Source: Ohtaekwangia sp.
Lineage (GTDB): Bacteria > Bacteroidota > Bacteroidia > Cytophagales > Cyclobacteriaceae
Assembly (NCBI GenBank): GCA_021155195.1
Contig: JAJNPV010000049.1
Location: forward strand, 124,001-188,000
Length of the DNA stretch: 64,000 bases
Direction of reading: 5' to 3'
The notes below the pieces were generated by a model. It was not told the DNA's origin. It was given only the letters and a program-made list of their open reading frames with translations, and ran no database searches. Made by a program: the position numbers and the translations under genes. Position 1 is the first letter of the stretch. Each line of letters starts with the position of its first letter. This document shows positions 25,366-34,199 of the stretch, in pieces.

Positions 25366-26398
25366 CAAACCCGTAGGTGTTATTGGAGCCGGCAATTTCG
25401 GAACCGTTATTGCAAATATTTTAGCGATCAACCGCAAGGTGTTGCTTTATGCCCGCAATGAAGAATTGGTTGCTTCCATGCGGGCAACCCGTCAGCATAA
25501 AGGTTATCCGCTTCATCAACAAGTAGAGCCAACACATGACTTAGCTCAACTTGCTATGCAGTGTGATGTTATCTTCCCGATGGTTCCTTCTGTGCACTTT
25601 CGTGCGATGATGAAACAACTGTCGCCCTATCTGCACCCCTATCACATCCTTATTCATGGTACTAAAGGCTTTGATATCTCGTTGCCGGAAGGGCAAACCA
25701 TCGAGAGTATGTCAAAACTCACACGCACTCAGGTAAAAACAATGAGTGAGGTTATTCAAGAGGAAAGTGTGGTTGTGCGCGTGGGTTGCCTTGCTGGCCC
25801 AAACCTATCCAAAGAACTTGCGCAGCGCCAACCTGGAGCCACCGTTGTAGCAAGTCATTTTAATGAAGTAATTCAGATTGGAAAAAAAATGCTTCGCAAT
25901 GATCGTTTTCAAGTTTATGAAAACAATGATATTGTGGGAGTTGAAATTGCGGGTGTATTAAAAAATATTATTGCCATTGCCTCAGGCGCGTTGAGCGGAT
26001 TGGGTTATGGCGAAAATGCAAAAGGTTTATTGATCAGCCGGGGTGCGGTTGAAATGGTTTACCTGGGCCGTGCTTTAGGTGGCGACTTAAAAGCATTTTT
26101 AGGAGTTGCTGGTATTGGCGATTTGGTAACTACATGTAATAGCCCCAATAGTAGAAATTTTACAGTAGGTTATCGTCTTGCGAAAGGAGAAAAACTATCA
26201 GAGATTTTAGCTGATATGTCGGAAGTGGCAGAGGGAATTAATACCGTGCGCATTGCAAAGAAATGTGCCGACCATTATAAAGTTCGTGCCCTTATCACAG
26301 ACCGATTGTATAAAGTCCTGTTTGAAGGAATGACAGTAGAAGAAGCCCTTGATTTTTTAATGCGCTATCCACTAAACGTAGATATTGATTTTCTTTAA
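25343..26398 (+). CDS. gpsA: Glycerol-3-phosphate dehydrogenase, NAD(P)+
   Basis: A 351-residue cytosolic enzyme that reduces dihydroxyacetone phosphate to glycerol-3-phosphate, the backbone of phospholipids. The NAD loop G-A-G-N-F-G-T is near residue 13. The catalytic Lys lies in G-V-E-I-A-G-V-L-K-N, and G-x-G-D-L-V-T-T-C-x-S-x-N-S-R-N follows near 260. The ATG at 25343 is chosen over an in-frame TTG six bases upstream. It overlaps the acyltransferase gene by 23 bases and its stop overlaps the convergent HIT gene by 4 bases. Confidence 0.95.
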   Translation: MTLSIASDKPVGVIGAGNFGTVIANILAINRKVLLYARNEELVASMRATRQHKGYPLHQQVEPTHDLAQLAMQCDVIFPMVPSVHFRAMMKQLSPYLHPYHILIHGTKGFDISLPEGQTIESMSKLTRTQVKTMSEVIQEESVVVRVGCLAGPNLSKELAQRQPGATVVASHFNEVIQIGKKMLRNDRFQVYENNDIVGVEIAGVLKNIIAIASGALSGLGYGENAKGLLISRGAVEMVYLGRALGGDLKAFLGVAGIGDLVTTCNSPNSRNFTVGYRLAKGEKLSEILADMSEVAEGINTVRIAKKCADHYKVRALITDRLYKVLFEGMTVEEALDFLMRYPLNVDIDFL

Positions 26399-26793
26399 GC
26401 TTCGATCGCTGCTTTAACCCGTTCAGCAATCCCCTTCATCAGGTCAGAATCAAGCTTCAATTTCGGCTTTGTAAAATTGATATCGCCCATGGTGTTCATC
26501 GGCACTAAGTGAACATGCGTGTGAGGTACTTCCAGACCAATCACTGCAACTCCTATCCTTTTGCATGAAACAACTTTTTTTAGCCCCACGGCTACCTTCT
26601 TCGCAAAGATCATCATCTCTGCTAACGTAGTTTCATCCAAATCAAAAATGTAATCCACTTCTTTTTTAGGAACGATCAGCGTATGTCCTTCCACCAAGGG
26701 CATCACATCCAAAAATGCTATAAAGCGATCATCTTCGGCAACAATGTGCCCTGGAATTTCACGGTTAATAATTTTTGTGAAGATGGATGGCAT
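26395..26793 (-). CDS. HIT-family nucleotide hydrolase
   Basis: A 132-residue histidine-triad protein. The C-terminal H-T-H-V-H-L-V-P motif (near residues 96-103) carries the catalytic His, and F-L-D-V-M-P-L-V-E-G-H-T-L-I-V-P-K is the expected central strand and loop. HIT proteins of this HinT-like type hydrolyse AMP-lysine or related nucleotidyl conjugates; the natural substrate is unclear. It follows greA by 11 bases and is likely co-transcribed. The greA-HIT pairing is common in Bacteroidota. Confidence 0.92.
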   Translation of the reverse strand: MPSIFTKIINREIPGHIVAEDDRFIAFLDVMPLVEGHTLIVPKKEVDYIFDLDETTLAEMMIFAKKVAVGLKKVVSCKRIGVAVIGLEVPHTHVHLVPMNTMGDINFTKPKLKLDSDLMKGIAERVKAAIEA

Positions 26794-26804
26794 GGAAAAT
26801 AAAT

Positions 26805-27281
26805 TTACGCCCCGATATTTAAAATTTCGAATTCCATTTCTCCGGCAGGAGTTTTTATAACTACCGTATCTCCTTTTTTCTTACCCAAAAGCCCTTTACC
26901 AATTGGTGATTGAGTTGATATCTTTCCTGCTTTCAAATCAGCTTCTTCTTCAGAGACTAACATGTAGGTAACGGACGCACCATTTTTCTTGTTCTTAATA
27001 GTTGCCTTTGATAAAATAGATACCGAAGATATGTCCACATTGGTTTCATCAAGCAATCGCGCACCGCTTAGCGTATTTTCTAGCTGAGCAATTTTTGCTT
27101 CCAGATGACCTTGTGCATCTTTGGCTGCATCATACTCTGCATTCTCGCTCAAGTCACCTTTATCACGGGCTTCAGCTATTTGCTTGGCAATGTCTGATCG
27201 CCCTTTTGATTTAAGGGTAGCCAGTTCATTGGTAAGTTTATCCAGCCCCTCCTTTGTGTAATATGAAATTTTTGCACTCAT
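26805..27281 (-). CDS. greA: Transcription elongation factor GreA
   Basis: A 158-residue factor that rescues backtracked RNA polymerase by stimulating transcript cleavage. An N-terminal antiparallel coiled coil carries the tip motif D-L-S-E-N-A-E-Y-D-A-A-K (near residues 43-54) with its acidic residues intact. A C-terminal FKBP-like domain follows, with S-P-I-G-K-G-L-L-G-K-K-x-G-D near 125. Confidence 0.96.
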   Translation of the reverse strand: MSAKISYYTKEGLDKLTNELATLKSKGRSDIAKQIAEARDKGDLSENAEYDAAKDAQGHLEAKIAQLENTLSGARLLDETNVDISSVSILSKATIKNKKNGASVTYMLVSEEEADLKAGKISTQSPIGKGLLGKKKGDTVVIKTPAGEMEFEILNIGA

Positions 27282-27345
27282 ACTAATATTCTTTAACAGT
27301 CCACCTCACTCATTCACTTAATTCAATTGGAGGTAAAAAAAGAAA

Positions 27346-27371
27346 CAACGGCTTCTGGTGTGAAGCCGTTG
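27346..27371 (-). terminator. Terminator of the pentapeptide-repeat gene
   Basis: CAACGGCTTC (27346-27355) pairs perfectly with GAAGCCGTTG (27362-27371) around 6 bases. The A run at 27335-27345 becomes the U tract on the minus strand, downstream of the gene ending at 27421. Confidence 0.8.
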
Positions 27372-27420
27372 CTTTAAATTCTTGACACAAAACTAATTTT
27401 TTAATCCACGAAAACAAAAT

Positions 27421-28266
27421 CTAAGCTCCTACTAACTCTGGAATGATGGTTTTCACTTCTTCCAATAATTCATCATCAAATTTTGCGAGATACAAGGTTT
27501 TAGCTTTTGTGAGTTGCTCAAGTGTGAGGCCTTTTGCACCGCGTAAATCAGCCTTGTATAAGCTTGCATTTTCAAAATCGGCACCCATCAGGTAGCTGCC
27601 TGATAAATTGGCTTCCATTAAGAAAGCATTCTTAAAATTAGTTTTAATTAAAAAAGCATTTTGAAATTGTGACTTAATTAAAAAAGCATCTTTAAAATTT
27701 GCTCCGCTTGCATAAGCGCCTACTAAAAATGCCTGATTCAAATTTGAATTTTCAAAATTAGTTTGATTCAATCGCGTGTTTTCAAGATTAGTCTCTATCA
27801 AAGAGGAGTTTGAGAAATTAGCAGAATTCATGTTTGATCCCGCAAGGTTTACATAATTTAAATTGGTGCGCGACAAATAACAATTTACCAGGTTGATATC
27901 ATGAATTTTATGGCGGTTCAATCGCTTAATATTACCAACGGTTCTAAAAGCAGCTTCATCCGACTCCCACAACCTAAAGTCGTCAATTTCGTCCCGATAA
28001 AATCTAATTCGCTGGCGCGTTTCCCCATTTTGATTTAACCAAACCAATAAAATACCGATGATGGCAATATCGAAAATCATTCCATGTGCTTCCGCCAAAA
28101 TCTGCGGCCAGAAATTATCAAAATCGTGCAGGTAGTATTTAATGCTGAAAGAAAGCACCAGCACAGCAATTGCCGCCAATACAATGGCAGATGTAAGCAA
28201 GGGCTTTTCAACAATAATGTTGAACTGATCCTGAATCTTACTCATTAATTTCTTGAAGCTGGCCAT
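27421..28266 (-). CDS. Membrane-anchored pentapeptide-repeat protein
   Basis: A 281-residue protein. Two transmembrane helices (about 22-44 and 60-80) precede a linker and then roughly 22 pentapeptide-type repeats (about 125-250). These are of the A/N-x-[L/F]-x-x form, for example S-N-L-N-Q-A-F-L-V-G and D-A-F-L-I-K, and should fold as a right-handed beta-helix in the cytoplasm. A short acidic C-terminus follows. Some pentapeptide proteins mimic DNA and inhibit gyrase, but those are soluble; membrane-anchored forms have no settled role. Several repeats share an unusual A-F-L-I-K core. It is monocistronic with its own terminator. Confidence 0.85.
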   Translation of the reverse strand: MASFKKLMSKIQDQFNIIVEKPLLTSAIVLAAIAVLVLSFSIKYYLHDFDNFWPQILAEAHGMIFDIAIIGILLVWLNQNGETRQRIRFYRDEIDDFRLWESDEAAFRTVGNIKRLNRHKIHDINLVNCYLSRTNLNYVNLAGSNMNSANFSNSSLIETNLENTRLNQTNFENSNLNQAFLVGAYASGANFKDAFLIKSQFQNAFLIKTNFKNAFLMEANLSGSYLMGADFENASLYKADLRGAKGLTLEQLTKAKTLYLAKFDDELLEEVKTIIPELVGA

Positions 28267-28402
28267 TTTTGATTCTAAACCTTAAATAAGCTCTGATTAC
28301 TAAAGCGTAATTTCAAATAAACTCAAAATTTCATAAAAGACAACATTAAATTAGTTACAGATTTACTGTAATCATACTTCAGTATCCATCCGGCCACTAT
28401 TA

Positions 28403-29755
28403 CTATAACAACAAATGAACAGTAAGAAAGTAAATTGCTAATCCTAACAAGTCGTTGGTTGTGGTTATAAAGGGGCCTGACGCCAGAGCTGGGTTAAACC
28501 CGAGGTTATTTAAAATCAATGGAGTAATTGTGCCTATAAAGGAGGCAAAAACTACAACAAAAAAGAGTGCCAATGACACTACCAGGTTTAGGGGATCGTA
28601 TCCAAAAACTATCCAGGTAATGCCAAACACGACTACCGAAAGGAACGCTCCATTCAACAAGGCAACACTAAATACTTTTAATAAACGCTTCCAGATTCCT
28701 TCATCCACAAAGCTTGGGTTTACAAGTGTTTGAACAACCAGAGATGAAGACTGAATTCCCACATTTCCTCCAGTAGCTTGAATTAAAGGGATAAAAAAAG
28801 CAATGGCAGTAATGCGTGCAATTTCCTGTTCGAAAAAACCCATTAGCCGAGCGCTGATCATGCCTCCCAAAATTCCAATAAAAAGCCAGGGCAACCGTGC
28901 TCGTGTATTGCGCCATACACTATCATCCTCTTCAACATCCTCGGTAATACCCGACATAATCTGTCGTTCTTCCTCCGCTTGTTCGGTTATTACGTCCACC
29001 ACGTCATCAATGGTAATTCTTCCTACCAAATGTCCTTCAACATTTACAACAGGTACCGATTCCAAATCATACTTGCTCATAATCTCGGCTACTTCTCTGT
29101 CTTCCAAATAAGTTTCAACCGAAACCACATCTTCATCTAATATATCTTTTACAATTGTGCGTGGATCTGATAAAATTAATTTCTGAAGGGAAACTCTTCC
29201 AAGCAATTTATTCGAATGATCAATTACATACACTGCATAAAACTTCGATACACTTTCGGCCTGCTTTCTGATCTCCTCCACACATTGCACCACCGTCCAA
29301 TAATCATAGGCCGTGATTAATTCTTTGGCCATCAATCCACCAGCCACATTCTCTTCATACCGGAGCAAATCGATAACCTGCGATTTCAGTTCTGGTTCAA
29401 GCCGGGCAATTATTTCTTCACTGCTTTTAATTGGCAATTCATTCAAAATATCAGCAGCATCATCAGAATCCAGTTGATTAATAATCTCCGTTATTTCTTG
29501 TGTTGAATAATGCCCTAAAAAAGTTTTGCGCGTGTCGGCATCAAGGTCATTAATAATTTTTGAGCGAACCTCTAAGGAGAGTAAATCCAACACATACTTG
29601 GATTCCTCGCCATTAAATTCATACAGAAGTGAAGTGATGTCGGCTGGATTTATTTCTTCCAGGCTTTCGCGAATGAAGGCACCGTCTCGCTCGTCCAGGG
29701 CTTGCTGGAAGCGATTTCTAAACTCCTTGTTTAATTCAAATTCAACGGACTTCAC
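28403..29755 (-). CDS. mgtE: Magnesium transporter MgtE
   Basis: A 450-residue Mg2+ channel. The cytosolic N domain (about 1-125, rich in A-D-I-L-N-E-L-type helices) and a CBS pair (about 130-255, ending G-R-I-T-I-D-D-V-V-D-V) act as the magnesium sensor in the family. Five transmembrane helices follow, with G-G-N-V-G-I-Q-S-S and a final T-T-N-D-L-L-G lining the pore in characterised members. The start is GTG at 29755, overlapping the end of rsmA by 14 bases, so the two are translationally coupled. No M-box-like leader is seen. Confidence 0.94.
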   Translation of the reverse strand: MKSVEFELNKEFRNRFQQALDERDGAFIRESLEEINPADITSLLYEFNGEESKYVLDLLSLEVRSKIINDLDADTRKTFLGHYSTQEITEIINQLDSDDAADILNELPIKSSEEIIARLEPELKSQVIDLLRYEENVAGGLMAKELITAYDYWTVVQCVEEIRKQAESVSKFYAVYVIDHSNKLLGRVSLQKLILSDPRTIVKDILDEDVVSVETYLEDREVAEIMSKYDLESVPVVNVEGHLVGRITIDDVVDVITEQAEEERQIMSGITEDVEEDDSVWRNTRARLPWLFIGILGGMISARLMGFFEQEIARITAIAFFIPLIQATGGNVGIQSSSLVVQTLVNPSFVDEGIWKRLLKVFSVALLNGAFLSVVVFGITWIVFGYDPLNLVVSLALFFVVVFASFIGTITPLILNNLGFNPALASGPFITTTNDLLGLAIYFLTVHLLL

Positions 29756-30527
29756 GGGAATTTTCTAATTGCTGGGTAAGGAAAATAAACTCATCAACCC
29801 CCAACTGCTCGGCTCGTTTATCTAACAACGCATGATCCAAAAGGGAGGCAGGCAAATTTAGAACTTTCAATGCGTTGCGCAAGGTCTTGCGCCTATTTTG
29901 GAAAGCTTGCTTCACTACTACTTTAAAAAGTACTTCATCGCACTCTAACTTCAATCGGTTGTTTCGTGTTAGCCTGATTACCGCAGACATTACTTTGGGG
30001 GGAGGAAAGAAAACCCCCGGAGGAACCTTAAATAAATAATCGATATTGTAATAAGCTTGAAGCAATACACTCAATATTCCATAGGTTTTACTTCCGGGCT
30101 TTTCGGCAATGCGATCGGCCACTTCTTTTTGCAACATACACACTACCTGGGTAACCTGATTCCTGTATTCAAGTACTCTAAAAAAAATCTGCGAAGAAAT
30201 GTTGTATGGAAAATTTCCTATAATGTGAAAATTTCCTGCAAACAGTTTATCCAACTCCAATTGCAGAAAATCTGCTTGTACAATGCGTGTGTCCATAGCT
30301 GGAAAGTGTTGTTTCAAATAGGCAATAGACTCACGATCAATTTCAATTAACTGAAGGTCGATAGATTTTTGTTGTAAGAGCTCTGTAAGTACTCCCGTTC
30401 CTGGGCCAATTTCAATAACCTGATTGGTGCCGCTTGAAAGAATTAGAGAATCAACAATGCGTTGGGCAATGTTTTTGTCTTTTAAGAAGTGTTGACCAAG
30501 AAATTTTTTCGGACGTACCATTACCAT
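29742..30527 (-). CDS. rsmA: 16S rRNA dimethyladenosine transferase
   Basis: About 261 residues. It dimethylates two adjacent adenosines near the 3' end of 16S rRNA during 30S maturation. Features are K-K-F-L-G-Q-H-F-L at the start, the SAM loop E-I-G-P-G-T-G-V-L-T near 42, and the catalytic N-F-P-Y-N-I-S motif near 110. A C-terminal F-x-x-R-R-K-T-L-R-N-A-L helix is also typical. ATGs at 30527 and 30521 are both close to the conserved start; a further in-frame one at 30542 adds only non-conserved residues. It is divergent from pdxA and followed by the overlapping mgtE. Confidence 0.95.
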   Translation of the reverse strand: MVMVRPKKFLGQHFLKDKNIAQRIVDSLILSSGTNQVIEIGPGTGVLTELLQQKSIDLQLIEIDRESIAYLKQHFPAMDTRIVQADFLQLELDKLFAGNFHIIGNFPYNISSQIFFRVLEYRNQVTQVVCMLQKEVADRIAEKPGSKTYGILSVLLQAYYNIDYLFKVPPGVFFPPPKVMSAVIRLTRNNRLKLECDEVLFKVVVKQAFQNRRKTLRNALKVLNLPASLLDHALLDKRAEQLGVDEFIFLTQQLENSREVR

Positions 30528-30625
30528 GCAAGTATAGCGCATTCCAAGTTCAACAAACTATCACACATAAAATCAAAACAAGAAATTTCCGTTACCTTGC
30601 ACAGGAAGTAAATTCATCACTACCT

Positions 30626-31651
30626 ATGACTACAACACAAACTGATAAACCACGCATTGGAATTACGATTGGCGACCTTAATGGCATTGGTCCTGAAGTA
30701 ATCATCAAAGCATTGTCCGATAATCGGTTGCTTAACCTCATGACTCCGGTTGTTTACGGTTCTACCAAAGTACTTTCCTTTTATAGAAAATTAATGAACC
30801 TGGAAGAGTTTAACTATAGTGTGGTGAAAACTAAAGGGCAATTGTTTTCGAAAGCGGTTAATGTGGTAAACTGTTGGGAGGATGTATATGAAATAAACCC
30901 CGGGCAGGCATCAAAACAAACTGCTAAAGCCGCATTATTAAGCTTAAAAAAAGCAGTGGAAGAAGTGAAGGAGGGTTTGATTGATGGGTTTGTTACCGCT
31001 CCTATTGATAAAAACACAATCCATGGGGAAGATTTTCCATTTCAAGGGCACACCGAATTCCTCACCCAGGAATTTAATGCCGGGGAGAGCCTGATGCTAA
31101 TGGTTGGCAATGATCTTAAGGTTGGATTGGTAACAGAACATATACCGGTTAAGGATGTAGCAACCTTTATCACTAAAGAACGGGTGGAACTTAAAATCAG
31201 GTTGATGGAACTAACTCTTAAGAAGGACTTTCTAATCAATAAGCCAAAAATTGCCGTGCTGGGGTTAAATCCACATGCGGGTGATGAGGGTTTGCTGGGA
31301 AGTGAAGAGATTGAAGTGATTAAACCTGTTATCAATGATCTTAAGACAAAAGGGAAATTAATTTTTGGTCCCTTTCCCGCTGATGGATTTTTTGCTACAG
31401 GACAGCACGCGAAGTACGATGGTGTGATTGCGATGTATCATGATCAGGGCTTGGTTGCCTTTAAGACCTTATCTTTCGAATCGGGTATTAACTATACAGC
31501 AGGGCTTCCGTATGTCCGCACCTCGCCCGATCACGGCACTGCTTATAACCTTGCCGGTAAAAATGAAGCAAGCGAGTCGTCTATGCGAGAAGCCATGTAC
31601 GTTGCATGCGATATTATTAAAAATAGAAGAGCGTATTTGGTAGAAAAATAA
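30626..31651 (+). CDS. pdxA: 4-hydroxythreonine-4-phosphate dehydrogenase
   Basis: A 341-residue enzyme of the DXP-dependent pyridoxal phosphate pathway. The N-terminus R-I-G-I-T-I-G-D-L-N-G-I-G-P-E-V, the metal ligands in G-H-T-E-F, N-P-H-A-G-D-E-G and Y-H-D-Q-G, and the end R-T-S-P-D-H-G-T-A-Y fit the family. The ATG at 30626 is chosen; an in-frame ATG 192 bases upstream would run through the rsmA gene and adds no conserved sequence. The rsmA/pdxA neighbourhood is widespread, but here the two are divergent. Confidence 0.95.
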   Translation: MTTTQTDKPRIGITIGDLNGIGPEVIIKALSDNRLLNLMTPVVYGSTKVLSFYRKLMNLEEFNYSVVKTKGQLFSKAVNVVNCWEDVYEINPGQASKQTAKAALLSLKKAVEEVKEGLIDGFVTAPIDKNTIHGEDFPFQGHTEFLTQEFNAGESLMLMVGNDLKVGLVTEHIPVKDVATFITKERVELKIRLMELTLKKDFLINKPKIAVLGLNPHAGDEGLLGSEEIEVIKPVINDLKTKGKLIFGPFPADGFFATGQHAKYDGVIAMYHDQGLVAFKTLSFESGINYTAGLPYVRTSPDHGTAYNLAGKNEASESSMREAMYVACDIIKNRRAYLVEK

Positions 31652-31744
31652 ATAACCTTACATGGTCTATAAACTTCTTGTCTGAATAGCCCACATTACC
31701 GGGCAATTAGTATTAGATTTGGATTGAACCTCAAATAGAGTTTG

Positions 31745-32131
31745 ATGGATATCGTTACCAAAAAGAAGCTTAACATTTTAATTCAACTGGCAGAGGCTGA
31801 TAAACATTTTGCAAAGGCTGAACGAGAGATGATTCTTAAAATTGCAGCCGATAGAAAGTTCCCGGAAGAAGATGTAAACCAACTTATCCGAAACCCAGAA
31901 CCAATCGATACATTAGGAGCACTCTCAAATGATCAGAAATTTGACTATCTGATGCATTGCATTGACTTGATTTTTGCCGATCAGAAGGTATTTGAAAGCG
32001 AAGTGATCTTTACGAAAAGCATCGCCATAAAGCTTGGCTTTAAGAAAAACGTTGTCGATTTTTTGGTTGAAAATTCTGGCAAGCGACCAGTTTCGGAATT
32101 GAGATCAGTAGCCTTTAGCGATTACTGGTAG
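31745..32131 (+). CDS. TerB-like helical protein
   Basis: A 128-residue all-helical cytosolic protein resembling the TerB fold. It has two similar helical halves with acidic motifs, L-A-E-A-D-K-H-F-x-K-A-E-R-E-M-I early and I-F-A-D-Q-K-V-F-E-S-E late, matching the D-G-x-x-x-x-x-E pattern of TerB metal sites. No tellurite or stress gene cluster is nearby, so the role is unclear. The ATG at 31745 is taken rather than a TTG directly before it. Confidence 0.7.
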   Translation: MDIVTKKKLNILIQLAEADKHFAKAEREMILKIAADRKFPEEDVNQLIRNPEPIDTLGALSNDQKFDYLMHCIDLIFADQKVFESEVIFTKSIAIKLGFKKNVVDFLVENSGKRPVSELRSVAFSDYW

Positions 32132-32211
32132 CAGATACCCCTTAAATGAGGTTTAAACCCATAAAAGGCAAAATTTCGCGGCTTTGGAGTCGCAAATCCA
32201 ATAAATTCTGA

Positions 32212-32219
32212 TAAATTTG
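32212..32219 (+). promoter_or_regulatory. -7 promoter element of the DUF177-rpmF transcript
   Basis: TAAATTTG matches TAnnTTTG exactly, 26 bases before the TTG start codon of the DUF177 gene. The nearest TTG upstream has a 25-base spacing, longer than usual. Confidence 0.5.
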
Positions 32220-32245
32220 CCCGCTCATTTTAAAAACCCTCGGGT

Positions 32246-32761
32246 TTGAGAGATTTTACAGTAAATATCATCGGGTTGAGTAATAAGACCCATCATTTTG
32301 ACTTTGAGTTGAGAGATGGTTTTTTTGAAAAATACGGTAAGGAGGTTATTTCGAAAGGCCTTTTTGATGTTCATGTAATTCTCGAAAAAAAAGAGACGTT
32401 CATTGAGGTTGAATTTGAGATTTTGGGTAGTACTCAATTGATATGCGATCGATCATTAGAACCCTTTGATTATGAAATCAAAGAGAAAAAAATGATCGTA
32501 TTCAAATACGGTGAGGAAGCTCAGGAAATCAGTGATGAAATTATGATAATTACCCGCGATCAGGTGAGTCTGGATCTCGGTCAGTTTATGTATGAGTTCA
32601 TTGCCCTTTCAATACCAATAAAAAAAGTACATCCTTCCCTTCAGGCGGAAGATGAGGATGACGAGAGTGAATATAAAATGATTTATAGTACATCAGTGGA
32701 TGAAGAAGTAGAATCGGAAGACACTGATCCGAGATGGGAAAAATTGAAAAAGTTAAAATAA
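32246..32761 (+). CDS. YceD/DUF177 family protein, TTG start
   Basis: A 171-residue protein of the DUF177/YceD family, linked to 23S rRNA/large-subunit maturation and almost always encoded just before rpmF, as here (12-base gap). The family pattern is visible: an I-x-G-L-S-N-K N-terminus, a central I-x-x-x-L-I-C-D-R-S-L-E-P-F-D-Y, I-P-I-K-K-V-H, and the closing D-P-R-W-E-K-L-K-K-L. The start must be the TTG at 32246: an in-frame stop lies five codons upstream and no ATG matches the conserved N-terminus. The acidic patch E-D-E-D-D-E-S-E is usual. Confidence 0.9.
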   Translation: MRDFTVNIIGLSNKTHHFDFELRDGFFEKYGKEVISKGLFDVHVILEKKETFIEVEFEILGSTQLICDRSLEPFDYEIKEKKMIVFKYGEEAQEISDEIMIITRDQVSLDLGQFMYEFIALSIPIKKVHPSLQAEDEDDESEYKMIYSTSVDEEVESEDTDPRWEKLKKLK

Positions 32762-32773
32762 ATAATTTAGGTT

Positions 32774-32965
32774 ATGCCAAATCCAAAACGAAAGACCTCG
32801 AAAACCCGCAGAGATAAGAGAAGAACTCATTATAAGGCTACTGCAAAACAATTTACAGTGTGTCCTACTACAGGTGAAAACCACTTGCCACACCGCGCTT
32901 TCTGGCATGAAGGAAAGTTATTTTACAAAGGCAATGTGGTAATGGAGAAAGAGGTTCTGGCTTAA
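32774..32965 (+). CDS. rpmF: Ribosomal protein bL32
   Basis: A 63-residue, highly basic ribosomal protein starting M-P-N-P-K-R-K-T-S-K-T-R-R-D-K-R-R. Only one Cys (V-C-P-T-T-G) remains of the paired cysteines in zinc-ribbon L32 proteins, with H-L-P-H-R following, so this is a form without the full zinc site, as is common in Bacteroidota. It follows DUF177 and is ended by a strong terminator before fabH. Confidence 0.96.
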   Translation: MPNPKRKTSKTRRDKRRTHYKATAKQFTVCPTTGENHLPHRAFWHEGKLFYKGNVVMEKEVLA

Positions 32966-33061
32966 TACGCCATGCTCAGATCTCAAAAACAAAAAAGTAT
33001 AAATCCATATTTTGATTGTCATAAAGGCAAGCAAACAAGTTGAAGTACGTACATTTAGTAA

Positions 33062-33098
33062 GCCCGATTGAAAAACTCAATCGGGCATTTGTTTTTTT
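33062..33098 (+). terminator. Intrinsic terminator after rpmF
   Basis: GCCCGATTGA (33062-33071) pairs with TCAATCGGGC (33077-33086), followed by a T-rich run to 33098. It separates DUF177-rpmF from fabH. Confidence 0.9.
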
Positions 33099-33132
33099 AA
33101 AGCACAGGCAAATTTAAAAGTCGCCACAGCAT

Positions 33133-34131
33133 ATGAGTAAAATAAGAGCTGCAATAACAGGTGTAGGAGGTTATGTACCAGACTACATTTTAACCAACAA
33201 GGAGCTTGAATCCATGGTGGAGACAAACGATGAATGGATAACTTCCCGCACTGGAATTAAAGAGCGAAGAATTTTGAAAGGAGAAAATCAGGGCGTGAGT
33301 ATAATGGGAATTGCAGCAGTTAAAGACATGCTGGCAAAAACGAAAATCGATCCCAAAGAAATTGATCTCCTGATCTTTGCAACAGTAACACCCGACATGA
33401 CGTTTCCCGCCACAGCAAATATTGTTGCGACATCGGTAGGAGCTACAAATGCATTCAGTTATGATATGGGAGCGGCTTGTTCAGGATTCCTGTATGCATT
33501 GGCCACTGGCTCAAGTTTTATTCAGTCGGGCATGTATAAAAAAGTAGTTGTAATTGGAGGAGATAAAATGTCGGCCATTGTAGATTACACAGATCGAACA
33601 ACCTGTATCATTTTTGGTGATGGCGCTGGGTGTGTGTTATTAGAGCCAACAACCGAAGACGTTGGCGTAATGGATTTTATGTTGAGAAGTGATGGTGGTG
33701 GAGAATCTTACTTGCACATGAAGGCGGGTGGTAGCCGCATGCCTGCTTCGCATGATAGTGTAGACGCACGAAGCCATTATGTTTATCAGGAAGGATCTGC
33801 AGTATATAAATTTGCGGTAACGAACATGGCTGATATTTCTGCACAAGTTGCAGAACGAAATAATTTAACTGCCGAAACAATTGATTGGCTGGTGCCCCAT
33901 CAGGCTAATAAAAGAATCATTGACGCTACGGCCAGTCGCGTTGGTATCAGCGAGGATAAGGTGTTGATGAATATTGAACGCTACGGCAACACTACCGCAG
34001 GCACAATTCCATTACTACTTTGGGATTTTGAAAAGAAACTTAAAAAGGGAGATAACCTGTTGATGGCTGCCTTTGGAGGTGGCTTTACGTGGGGTTCCGT
34101 TTATGTAAAGTGGGCGTACAACAGCCACTAG
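33133..34131 (+). CDS. fabH: Beta-ketoacyl-ACP synthase III
   Basis: A 332-residue condensing enzyme that starts fatty-acid synthesis from acyl-CoA and malonyl-ACP. The catalytic triad is intact: Cys in G-A-A-C-S-G-F near 116, His in V-P-H-Q-A-N near 256, and Asn in Y-G-N-T-T-A-G-T near 286. It begins after the rpmF terminator and starts a run fabH-efp-accB-accC. There is no plsX between rpmF and fabH, unlike the arrangement in many Proteobacteria and Firmicutes. Confidence 0.96.
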   Translation: MSKIRAAITGVGGYVPDYILTNKELESMVETNDEWITSRTGIKERRILKGENQGVSIMGIAAVKDMLAKTKIDPKEIDLLIFATVTPDMTFPATANIVATSVGATNAFSYDMGAACSGFLYALATGSSFIQSGMYKKVVVIGGDKMSAIVDYTDRTTCIIFGDGAGCVLLEPTTEDVGVMDFMLRSDGGGESYLHMKAGGSRMPASHDSVDARSHYVYQEGSAVYKFAVTNMADISAQVAERNNLTAETIDWLVPHQANKRIIDATASRVGISEDKVLMNIERYGNTTAGTIPLLLWDFEKKLKKGDNLLMAAFGGGFTWGSVYVKWAYNSH

Positions 34132-34199
34132 AAATTACCGCTAACACTATTAACTTGTTATTAATCATTTCATTTGTAAATTAAAGTCTTAAATTTTTT

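Noticed and set aside
27500..27900. Repetitive DNA resembling a CRISPR or tandem array
   Set aside because: The repetition is the 15-bp coding periodicity of pentapeptide repeats, in frame and degenerate, without spacers.
30434..30625. 64-residue N-terminal extension of pdxA
   Set aside because: It would run through the rsmA 5' end on the opposite strand and shows no conserved sequence; the family start is at 30626.
32972..33043. 23-codon open frame starting ATG after rpmF
   Set aside because: No signal peptide, family resemblance or duplicate supports it; it lies in a leader to the terminator and is within chance length.
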